From assembly GCA_048213135.1 (NCBI GenBank), contig PS015009.1, positions 1,860,001 to 1,924,000 of the forward strand: a DNA stretch of 64,000 nucleotides. Direction: 5' to 3'. Under the pieces are notes generated by a model, which worked only from the letters and a program-made list of their open reading frames with translations, was not told the DNA's origin and searched no databases. The translations under genes and the position numbers were made by a program. This DNA is from Reclinomonas americana ATCC 50394 (lineage: Eukaryota; Jakobida; Jakobea; Jakobida). Shown here piece after piece: positions 44,973-52,334 of this stretch (its first letter is position 1; the number at the start of each line of letters is the position of its first letter).

Positions 44973-45089
44973 AAATGATGCCGTAGAGCAGGGTTACTTC
45001 GTAATTCATATGGCTAGAATGTTTCACTTCCGGTGAAAATGCAGCGGGTTCGACTCCCGCCATGTGCCCTGTTCGCCTGTTGCTCATTT
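44973..45089 (+). ncRNA. Y-RNA-like gene 3
   Basis: Outer stem AAATGA/TCATTT, TGCCGTAG, inner stem AGCAGGG (44987-44993) with CCCTGTT (45067-45073), TTACTTCG and CGCCTGTTGC. The head is a small unpermuted tRNA-like fold: acceptor CATATGG/CCATGTG, hairpin TTTCAC-TTCCG-GTGAAA and T arm GCGGG-TTCGACT-CCCGC, with no D arm. Confidence 0.78.
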
Positions 45090-45098
45090 ACAATAAAA

Positions 45099-45218
45099 AA
45101 AGGTGCCGTAGGGTAGCGTTACTTCGGCTCTGTTAGTTGAACGGTTACAACCATGCCGCGGCATGATGTGGGTTCGAATCCCATACAGAAAATACCGCAG
45201 CCCGGTTTATCGCCCTTT
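45099..45218 (+). ncRNA. Y-RNA-like gene 4
   Basis: Outer stem AAAGG/CCTTT, TGCCGTAG, inner stem GGTAGCG (45112-45118) with CGCAGCC (45196-45202), TTACTTCG. The 3' segment is the variant CGGTTTATCGCCC. The head has TCTGT/ACAGA, a D-arm-like AGTTGAACGGTTACAAC, hairpin CATGC-CGCG-GCATG and T arm GTGGG-TTCGAAT-CCCAT. It is the most divergent unit. Confidence 0.7.
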
Positions 45219-45265
45219 CTGTTTTTTGCTATTTTCAGTGTAACAACTGATCCATATAAGATATT

Positions 45266-45389
45266 ACAGGTGTCGTAGAGAAAAGTTACTTCGACTATTA
45301 ATCGGCGGGTCGCAGGTTCGAGTCCTGCTCCTTGCAAAAAGGATAGCTCAGTTGGTTAGAGCAGCTACTTTTTTCGCCTGTTACCCTGT
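45266..45389 (+). ncRNA. Y-RNA-like gene 5 with a tRNA head permuted at the anticodon
   Basis: Outer stem ACAGG/CCTGT, TGTCGTAG, inner stem AGAAAAG (45279-45285) with CTTTTTT (45368-45374), TTACTTCG and CGCCTGTTACC. The head runs anticodon 3' half, T arm GCAGG-TTCGAGT-CCTGC, acceptor TCCTT (45329-45333), 5-base loop, acceptor AAGGA (45339-45343), D arm TAGCTCAGTTGGTTAGAGCA. The Y stem replaces the anticodon arm, as described for YrlA-type Y RNAs. The body resembles tRNA-Asn. Confidence 0.82.
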
Positions 45390-45397
45390 AACCGTAT

Positions 45398-45518
45398 CCA
45401 GGTGCCGTAGATAAAAGCTACTTCGTACAAAAACGATCCAACGCAGGTTCGAATCCTGCTCCCTGCAAAGGGATGGCTGAGTGGTTAAGCAGACTGCTTT
45501 TATTGTTTGTCGCCCTGG
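45398..45518 (+). ncRNA. Y-RNA-like gene 6 with a tRNA head permuted at the anticodon
   Basis: Outer stem CCAGG/CCTGG, TGCCGTAG, inner stem ATAAAAG (45411-45417) with CTTTTAT (45497-45503), CTACTTCG, and 3' variant TGTTTGTCGCCC. The head has T arm GCAGG-TTCGAAT-CCTGC, acceptor TCCCT (45460-45464), short loop, acceptor AGGGA (45469-45473) and D arm TGGCTGAGTGGTTAAGCAGA, which is of the tRNA-Ser/Leu kind. A T run follows. Confidence 0.82.
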
Positions 45519-45525
45519 TTTTTTT
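45514..45525 (+). terminator. T run ending the Y RNA array
   Basis: Seven T follow the closing CCTGG of unit 6, so the Y stem itself can act as the terminator hairpin. It separates the RNA array from the nucleotidyltransferase genes. Confidence 0.6.
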
Positions 45526-45565
45526 ATAACAAAACGGATCAGCTCCGTGAACAAAAAATACAGTC

Positions 45566-46324
45566 ATGAAAGAAATAATGAATGCACTGGAAAAGTTAGA
45601 AACCAGTGAAAAAATAAGGATACTGTACGCCTGCGAAACGGGCAGCAGGGCCTGGGGATTTCCATCACCCGACAGTGACTATGATGTACGTTTCATCTAT
45701 ATAAGAGAAAGGAACTGGTATTTGTCTCTGGGAAAACGGAAAGATACGCTTGAGCAAATGGCTGGTGATCTTGATATCACAGGATGGGATCTCAATAAGA
45801 GCCTGCTCCTGCTCTCCAGGTCAAACGCGGCGCTGATAGAAAGATTTCAATCGCCTGTATTTTACAAAAAAGATGAATTGTTTTACAGCGAAATGAGAGC
45901 ACTGGTGGAACGGAACTATTCTCCCATAGCCGTGTTCTTTCATCATTACGCACTGGCCGGTAATCTCTGGGAAGAGATGGACGATAAAAAAGAGGTGAGC
46001 CTGAAAAAATATTTTTATGTTATCCGGTCGTTGATGTCCTGTTACTGGGCCATGAAAACAGGTGAACTCATGCCCATGCACCTCGAAGGACTGATGACCA
46101 TATGGAACGACGAAGTGAAAGCCATGCTCCGGGATCTTGTCCGCGTAAAATCGGGTGTAAAGGAAGGGTATCTTTACCGCCCCGGGAAGCCGGAAACAGG
46201 CTGGATAACACAACTGTGGAAAGAAGTAGAAGAGGGAAAGGAGGGCCTGGCAACAAGGAAAGGCGACTTTAAAGAACTGAATGATTTTTTCACCAGCACA
46301 ATCAACAAAAATGCTGACAATTGA
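45566..46324 (+). CDS. PF10127-type nucleotidyltransferase, first copy
   Basis: A 252-residue member of the DNA-polymerase-beta-like nucleotidyltransferases found with RNA ligases (COG3541/RlaP group). The active site is ETGSRAWGFPSPDSDYDVRFIYIRE near residue 26, containing the GS motif and the paired aspartates of SDYD. It probably adds a nucleotide to RNA ends or to a small partner during repair. It lies between the Y RNA array and a second, diverged copy whose start overlaps its stop. Confidence 0.85.
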   Translation: MKEIMNALEKLETSEKIRILYACETGSRAWGFPSPDSDYDVRFIYIRERNWYLSLGKRKDTLEQMAGDLDITGWDLNKSLLLLSRSNAALIERFQSPVFYKKDELFYSEMRALVERNYSPIAVFFHHYALAGNLWEEMDDKKEVSLKKYFYVIRSLMSCYWAMKTGELMPMHLEGLMTIWNDEVKAMLRDLVRVKSGVKEGYLYRPGKPETGWITQLWKEVEEGKEGLATRKGDFKELNDFFTSTINKNADN

Positions 46325-47381
46325 CGACATAAAAGAAAAAGGCTGGCTGATATTCGAAGCCATCGCCGGCAGCAGGGCTTATGGCCTGGCAGGTGAAGGA
46401 TCAGATACGGACATCAAAGGCGTTTTTATACTGCCGCAGCATTTGCTGTATTCCCTGGATTATGTGCCACAGGTAACAAATGCTTCCAATGATATAGTAT
46501 ACTATGAACTGGGGCGTTTTATGGAACTGCTGGAGAAGAACAACCCGGGTATGATGGAAATGCTTAACATTCCCGAACACTGCATCCTGCTGAAACATCC
46601 TGTAATGGATAAGATAAAGCAGGAGGATTTCCTGTCCCGCCTTTGCGAACAACGTTTTGCCAACTACGCCTATGCGCAGGTAAAAAAGGCTTACGGCCTG
46701 GAAAAGAAGATCATCAACCCGGAAGATGGCAAACGGAAAAGCCTGCTGGACTTTTGTTATGTATATACCAGTGAGAAAGCGGTTAGCCTGCCCGGCTACC
46801 TGGCAGAAAAAGAGATCGACCAGGAGCAGTTGGGTTTGTCGGCGATCGATCATATGAAAGATTGTTACCGCCTCTATCTTTCAGAGAAAGGTAGGTACTC
46901 AGGTGTGGTTAAAAAAGAGCATTCCGATTCAGTTGCCCTGAGCCATATACCAAAAGGTGAGGAACCGGTTGGGCTTCTGTACTTTAATAAAGATGCTTAT
47001 TCTGTTCATTGTAAAAAATATAAAGAATACCGGGAATGGGAAGCAGAAAGGAACCCGCAAAGGTATGCAGCCACCATAGCGCATGGAAAGCGGTACGATT
47101 CAAAAAATATGATGCATGTTTTCCGCCTGCTGCTGATGGCAAAAGAGATCGCGACAGAAAGAAGGATCAATGTTTTCCGGTCCGACAGGGATTTGCTGCT
47201 GGATATTAAACAGGGAAAATTTGAGTATGACGACCTGCTCAACAGGGCTGCTGCTCTCCAGGCGGAACTACCTGCCCTGTATGCCGCATCTGGTCTGCGT
47301 GACGAGCCGGTGCCCGGATTGGCCAGTAAGTTGCTGGTGGAGATGCGAACCCTCCTGTATAAAGAGGAGAAGTTCAGGTAA
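46311..47381 (+). CDS. PF10127-type nucleotidyltransferase, second copy
   Basis: A 356-residue relative of the previous gene, with IAGSRAYGLAGEGSDTDIKGVFILP near residue 18 as active site. ATG 46311 overlaps the first copy by 14 bases, so translation is coupled. It is longer at the C-terminus (about 100 residues of helical sequence, KMMHVFRLLLMAKEIATE). Two different paralogues in one RNA-repair operon suggest a heteromer or two end-modifying activities. Confidence 0.85.
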   Translation: MLTIDDIKEKGWLIFEAIAGSRAYGLAGEGSDTDIKGVFILPQHLLYSLDYVPQVTNASNDIVYYELGRFMELLEKNNPGMMEMLNIPEHCILLKHPVMDKIKQEDFLSRLCEQRFANYAYAQVKKAYGLEKKIINPEDGKRKSLLDFCYVYTSEKAVSLPGYLAEKEIDQEQLGLSAIDHMKDCYRLYLSEKGRYSGVVKKEHSDSVALSHIPKGEEPVGLLYFNKDAYSVHCKKYKEYREWEAERNPQRYAATIAHGKRYDSKNMMHVFRLLLMAKEIATERRINVFRSDRDLLLDIKQGKFEYDDLLNRAAALQAELPALYAASGLRDEPVPGLASKLLVEMRTLLYKEEKFR

Positions 47382-47468
47382 ACAGATGATAAGCGGGATG
47401 AAGCTGAACGGAGCGTCGCCACTGAAGCTCGTTGCAGCACTGACGCTGACAAACAAAAAAACTAAATC

Positions 47469-48920
47469 ATGAAAAAATTAAAAATAGAAGGAAAACAATT
47501 AAGGGCCATTGGTTACCCGGAAGGACCGGTGATCAGCATCGCTATGAAGACGATGGAAAAAAATTACAAACATCATACTCATGACGGGGCTATGAAAATC
47601 CTTGCTGCGGTGCTGGAAAACCCGGCATCGTATAAGGAAGACCAGGTGCTGGGCCCGGTAGCGGAACAATTGCTGCCAAAAGAAGACCCGGAAGGAGCGG
47701 AGATATCGCTTAACCAAACAGGTATCCGGTTCAATGTGTTCGGACAGGAATTTATTGAAGAGGGCGCCATGCACCAGATGTACCAGGCCGCCAAACTGCC
47801 GGTGAGTATAGCCGGTGCGCTGATGCCGGATGCCCACAGCGGGTATGGGTTACCGATAGGTGGTGTACTGGCAACAGACAACGCGGTTATACCTTACGGT
47901 GTAGGTGTTGATATCGGTTGCCGGATGTGCCTGAGCGTGTTTGATATTGATCCGAAAGAATTGTCGCAGCGGGAATCATTCTTCACAAGAGAATTGAACG
48001 AAGCCACATTGTTTGGAAGCGGTCAGCAGTTTGTACATGCTGAAGATCATGAAGTAATGGACCGGGAAGAATTTTATGCCACACCATTGCTGAAGAACCT
48101 GCACGGAAGGGCCTGGAAACAACTGGGATCGTCCGGCAGCGGTAACCACTTCGCGGAATTCGGTATCGTGGAAATAGGTGAAAAGGATGCGGTGCTGGGT
48201 ATTGAACCGGGTGTTTATACCGGTTTTCTTACCCATTCAGGATCAAGAGCCCTGGGCGCTAATATCGCCAACCACTATACCTTGTTAGCCAAAAAGAAAA
48301 GAAGGCTTCCGGGCGATGTGTCGCACCTGGCCTGGTTTTCACTGGATGAAGAGGAAGGGATGGAATACTGGCTGTCGATGAACCTGGCGGGTGATTATGC
48401 CTCCGCATGTCATCATGTAATACATGATAAGATCGCCAAACAACTGGGCCGGAAACCAATGAAACGGGTAGAGAATCACCACAACTTTGCCTGGAAGGAG
48501 AACTGGGAAGGCAAAGAAGTGATTGTACATCGTAAAGGGGCCACACCGGCAGGTAAAGATGTACTGGGTATCATCCCGGGATCTATGACTGCACCGGGTT
48601 ATATCGTAAAAGGCAAGGGTGTGGAAGCATCGGTTAACTCCGCTTCGCATGGAGCGGGAAGGCAGATGAGCCGTACCAAAGCAATGGCGAATATTACCGA
48701 GAAAGCAATGAAAGATATCCTGGCTGCCAATGGGGTAAAACTGATCGGCGGCGGATTGGATGAAGCGCCTTTTGCTTACAAGGATATTGAAAAGGTCATG
48801 CAATCACAGCAAACACTCGTTGATACCGTAGGAAAGTTTACACCAAAAATTGTAAAGATGGATGGCGCATCATCGAAGAAATGGACAAAGAAAAGAAGCG
48901 ATGATATCGCAGGTGAATAG
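47469..48920 (+). CDS. rtcB: RNA-splicing ligase RtcB
   Basis: RtcB joins 3'-phosphate or 2',3'-cyclic-phosphate RNA to 5'-OH RNA using GTP and Mn2+. The 483-residue protein has the metal and guanylylation motifs DAHSGYGLPIGGV near residue 118, GVDIGCRMCLS near 147, GSSGSGNHFAEFG near 220, the guanylylated-histidine segment NSASHGAGRQMSR near 392 and GGGLDEAPFAYKDI. No archease gene is in the window. It closes the operon after the nucleotidyltransferases and is followed by a strong terminator. Confidence 0.95.
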   Translation: MKKLKIEGKQLRAIGYPEGPVISIAMKTMEKNYKHHTHDGAMKILAAVLENPASYKEDQVLGPVAEQLLPKEDPEGAEISLNQTGIRFNVFGQEFIEEGAMHQMYQAAKLPVSIAGALMPDAHSGYGLPIGGVLATDNAVIPYGVGVDIGCRMCLSVFDIDPKELSQRESFFTRELNEATLFGSGQQFVHAEDHEVMDREEFYATPLLKNLHGRAWKQLGSSGSGNHFAEFGIVEIGEKDAVLGIEPGVYTGFLTHSGSRALGANIANHYTLLAKKKRRLPGDVSHLAWFSLDEEEGMEYWLSMNLAGDYASACHHVIHDKIAKQLGRKPMKRVENHHNFAWKENWEGKEVIVHRKGATPAGKDVLGIIPGSMTAPGYIVKGKGVEASVNSASHGAGRQMSRTKAMANITEKAMKDILAANGVKLIGGGLDEAPFAYKDIEKVMQSQQTLVDTVGKFTPKIVKMDGASSKKWTKKRSDDIAGE

Positions 48921-48922
48921 AG

Positions 48923-48949
48923 AACGGCAACATATGTTGCCGTTTTTTT
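48923..48949 (+). terminator. Intrinsic terminator after rtcB
   Basis: AACGGCAACATATGTTGCCGTT is a perfect palindrome and runs into seven T. It closes the RNA-repair island. Confidence 0.9.
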
Positions 48950-49004
48950 ATGCCTGCTGTTTATGTAAACAGGAGAAATCCTGCATCCGTTTGTAAAATG
49001 CTTT

Positions 49005-52000
49005 ATGAGAAGAATTGCTTTTGTGGTATGGATGATGATCGCTTTTAATGCAGGGTTTGCACAGCAAAGAGTTTTTAATTATCCTTTGAAACTGAAATCA
49101 TGCCATGTAACTATAGAAGTTAACCAGTTCATTGCCAGCACCTGGATTGAACTGGAATTTTATAACCCCACAGCTGCAGAAGTGGAAGGTTACCAGCGGC
49201 TGAATTTTTCCGAAAACCAGGTGGTGTCTGGCTTTCAGCTTGACCTGGATGGAAAATACCGGGAAGGGTCGATAGAAGAAAGATGGAAAGCAACCAATAC
49301 CTATAATACGATTGTAGGCAAAAGAGTCGACCCTGCCTTGCTGCAGATGTACAGCCGTACAGACTATGGATTGAATATTTATCCTGTTCCCGCCAAAGGG
49401 AGCCGCAAGGTGAAAATATTTCTGCAGGAATTGGTGAAGGAAGACAGCAACAGGATCAGGTACACGCTGCCAATGAACTTCAGGGATACAACAACGAGCT
49501 TCAGTGTGCAGGTTAAAGTGATGCAATCATCCCAGGCACCTTACACCAATGCGGGTTTACTTGAAGAGAGCGCTTTCAGCCAAACAGATCTTGGTTATGG
49601 TCTTTATACTCAAAGTACCGGCATTGTGCTCAACAAACCCATTGATTTTTACCTACCCCTCTCTGAAAGTAATACCCGTCTTTGTCTTTCAACTGAAAAT
49701 GGCGTCTCCCGTTTTTTATTGCGTACCAGCCCTGTTGTACCGGCGATCAATGAAAAGCAGGTACAGTCGCTAACTGTTTTCTGGGATGTGTCGCGTTCCG
49801 CGAGGGGAAGAGACAGGGTGAAGGAGCTGGAATACCTGAGGCGATACATTGCATTGCACCAGGTGGGCAAAACGGAGATCGTTCTTTTTAACCAGAAACT
49901 GCGGCAAAAGATCATTTATAACAGCGCGACGGGAAGTTTTGATGCCACCAGGAAATACCTGCTGGAATATGATTGCGATGGCGGAACAGAATTGGCCAAT
50001 CTCAATTTTGCTTCGGTAAAATCAGATATGATCCTGCTGTTCTCTGATGGCGCCAGTGTTTTTGGAAAGGCTTTACCGGTGCCGGGGAATGTCCAGGTAA
50101 ACAGTATTGTATCGGGTAATATGTTTAATGAAAGAATGCTCGACCAGATCACATCTTCATCAGGAGGAAGAATCATTAACCTCAATCAATATACAGATCC
50201 GGCAAAGTCACTGGTGCGGGAGTACGCTATCAACTACCTGCTGGAAGTACGATCCGGGAATAAAACGGTGATGATTAATGAGCTGCTTCCGCTTCGTTAT
50301 AACAAAGTGATCGGCCTGTCGGGTATCGCACCGGAACAGGATACGATTGAACTGGTGTATGGCAACAGCAGTACGGGTAAGTATGTGCAACGCATCCCGG
50401 TTAGCCTGGCAGTGGGACAATGCAATAATTATTTATCCAACAAAGTGAGGATGCTGAAAAGCTACGATTCTATCATGTCGTATAATAATTATCGCAATTA
50501 CTATCGCTGGTACGATCAGCTGGCATTTGGTATCAGGGAAAAAGTGCTCACTTATCAAACGGCTTTCCTGGTATTGGAACGAATAGAAGATTACATCAAA
50601 TTCAATATAGAACCTCCTGCTGAACTGGAAGAAGCCTGCCGGCAGCGCAATTATGTATACAAAAGCGACTACCGGATAAAAGCGCTGGAGGAATATAAAA
50701 AGACCAATGACCTGCAAAGGGTTGTCAACAACTATAATCAGCGCATCAGGCGATGGGATAAAAACGCTCCACTGGTAGACCTGAATAAACCGCTGGAGAT
50801 ACCGGCAACAGGCGCTGGTGAAAGCATGACCTACACTACACCGAAGGGAGAAATGAAACAGTCGTTTATGCTGCCACTGCAACCCGGGGGAGGTGAATTA
50901 AAAGAAGTGGTGGTTACTGGTGCATTCAATACCAAACGAACCGCACGGCAAACCTCTTTTAATGTACAAGTGGTCAGCCAGGCTCAACTGGATGTGATCA
51001 GGCAGGTGGATCTTAACAATGCCCTTGCCGGTAAAGTATCGGGTTTGCAGGTAAGAAGCCAGTCTGCCGCAATGCTTGGTGCAGAAACCATTGTCAGGCT
51101 GAGAGGAGAGAATGGTTTAAACATAGGAAGATCTGCGCCGTTGTATGTGGTTAATGGAACCGTTGTTCCGGATTCTAGGGATATTAATTTAAACGACATT
51201 GAAGATGTGACGGTATTACAAGGCCCGGCGGCTGCGGCGTTGTTTGGTTCCGAAGGGGCGAATGGCGCTATCGTAGTCAATTATAAAAGGGCAAAACGGT
51301 TGTATGGAAATATGTGGGTCTCTTATGACCTCGAATCTGTGGAAGATGAAGACTACCTGCAGCAGGTACAGCAGGCAGAACTGATGGATGTATACAACAT
51401 TTTCAGGGAGCTGGAAAAAACCCACAGCAATTCACCCTGTTTCTATTTCGACATGGCCAGGCATTTTCATGAACGGGGTATGCACAGGGAGGCCATGGAA
51501 GTACTGGAAACCGCGGCGGAAATAAGCTCTTACAACAGCAAAGGCTTAAGGGCAATTGCCTACATACTTGAAGAATGGAAAATGTTTGACAAGGCCATCG
51601 CCATATACCGGCAATTGATTGCGGGGGAATACTATAGCGCTATGGTGAACAGGGAACTGGCCCTGGCCCTTTTCAGGAATAAACAATACCAGGAAGCGAT
51701 AGATGTGCTTAATGAAGTTATAAAACGACCCGACCAGGATGGTGAAGACAATACCCTTCAGAAAGAACAGGCGCTTTCGGAAATGAATGCTTTTATAGTG
51801 GCGAGCCCCATCACTCCTGATCTTTCCGACATTGACCTGCGCCTGGTAAAGACCATGCCTGCTGACTTGCGTATAACCGTTGGGGGTAATGAATCTATTT
51901 ACTTCTATAATAATATCAGGCTGACGGAGCCCGATGGAACCAGGTGCAGTTCGGTTAACCCCGATTCGCGTAATGGCAATCATTTTACAAGTGACGGGTT

Positions 52001-52250
52001 TTCAGAACGCTTATATTATAACAGCTATCCATCTGCCTGCGCCGAATATGTAGCGCACAAAGCAGAGAAAGGGAAATACAAAATAAATATCAATGCCTAT
52101 GACTGGCACAATACACCCGATCGCATACCCAGTTATGTCCGTGTAGTGGTATTCAAAAAATTCCACAGCTCCGGGCTGTCGGTAGAAGTAAAGAATATCC
52201 AGGTCGATAACCAGTACGGAGATGTATGCATCGCTAAAATCTCATGGTAG
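49005..52250 (+). CDS. VIT / vWA / TonB-plug / TPR / DUF2135 fusion protein
   Basis: A 1081-residue exported protein with a signal peptide ending near AFNAGFAQQ. Domains in order: VIT (about 25-175, WIELEFYNPTAAEVEGYQRL), vWA-like (about 250-400, TVFWDVSRSARGRD), linker, a TonB-receptor plug (about 630-765, LKEVVVTGAF and VLQGPAAAALFGSEGANGAIVV), TPR repeats (about 800-920) and a DUF2135-type C-terminus. There is no beta barrel after the plug. The plug closely resembles that of the receptor at 60848. Role unknown; perhaps an outer-membrane or periplasmic scaffold that docks on receptors. Confidence 0.8.
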   Translation: MRRIAFVVWMMIAFNAGFAQQRVFNYPLKLKSCHVTIEVNQFIASTWIELEFYNPTAAEVEGYQRLNFSENQVVSGFQLDLDGKYREGSIEERWKATNTYNTIVGKRVDPALLQMYSRTDYGLNIYPVPAKGSRKVKIFLQELVKEDSNRIRYTLPMNFRDTTTSFSVQVKVMQSSQAPYTNAGLLEESAFSQTDLGYGLYTQSTGIVLNKPIDFYLPLSESNTRLCLSTENGVSRFLLRTSPVVPAINEKQVQSLTVFWDVSRSARGRDRVKELEYLRRYIALHQVGKTEIVLFNQKLRQKIIYNSATGSFDATRKYLLEYDCDGGTELANLNFASVKSDMILLFSDGASVFGKALPVPGNVQVNSIVSGNMFNERMLDQITSSSGGRIINLNQYTDPAKSLVREYAINYLLEVRSGNKTVMINELLPLRYNKVIGLSGIAPEQDTIELVYGNSSTGKYVQRIPVSLAVGQCNNYLSNKVRMLKSYDSIMSYNNYRNYYRWYDQLAFGIREKVLTYQTAFLVLERIEDYIKFNIEPPAELEEACRQRNYVYKSDYRIKALEEYKKTNDLQRVVNNYNQRIRRWDKNAPLVDLNKPLEIPATGAGESMTYTTPKGEMKQSFMLPLQPGGGELKEVVVTGAFNTKRTARQTSFNVQVVSQAQLDVIRQVDLNNALAGKVSGLQVRSQSAAMLGAETIVRLRGENGLNIGRSAPLYVVNGTVVPDSRDINLNDIEDVTVLQGPAAAALFGSEGANGAIVVNYKRAKRLYGNMWVSYDLESVEDEDYLQQVQQAELMDVYNIFRELEKTHSNSPCFYFDMARHFHERGMHREAMEVLETAAEISSYNSKGLRAIAYILEEWKMFDKAIAIYRQLIAGEYYSAMVNRELALALFRNKQYQEAIDVLNEVIKRPDQDGEDNTLQKEQALSEMNAFIVASPITPDLSDIDLRLVKTMPADLRITVGGNESIYFYNNIRLTEPDGTRCSSVNPDSRNGNHFTSDGFSERLYYNSYPSACAEYVAHKAEKGKYKININAYDWHNTPDRIPSYVRVVVFKKFHSSGLSVEVKNIQVDNQYGDVCIAKISW

Positions 52251-52268
52251 TTTGTGGTAATAGAAAAG

Positions 52269-52294
52269 CCTCTGCCTTTTGGCAGGGGTTTTTT
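52269..52294 (+). terminator. Intrinsic terminator after the VIT fusion gene
   Basis: CCTCTGCC (52269-52276) pairs with GGCAGGGG (52281-52288) around TTTT, followed by six T. Confidence 0.85.
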
Positions 52295-52334
52295 CGTGCC
52301 CAAAAAAGTCTATTTTTACCGCCAATACAACAGC

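Noticed and set aside
44690-45337. Minus-strand reading frames across the Y RNA array
   Set aside because: They run over the conserved stems and tRNA-like arms and have no recognisable protein features; the RNA structures explain the sequence better.
44703-45518. CRISPR array
   Set aside because: The repeats are short, paired at distance and carry different tRNA-like heads; unit ends covary, which repeat-spacer arrays do not do, and no cas genes are near.
39613-48949. Integrated phage or plasmid
   Set aside because: tRNA-type genes and small frames hinted at one, but there is no integrase, att duplication, portal, capsid or replication gene.
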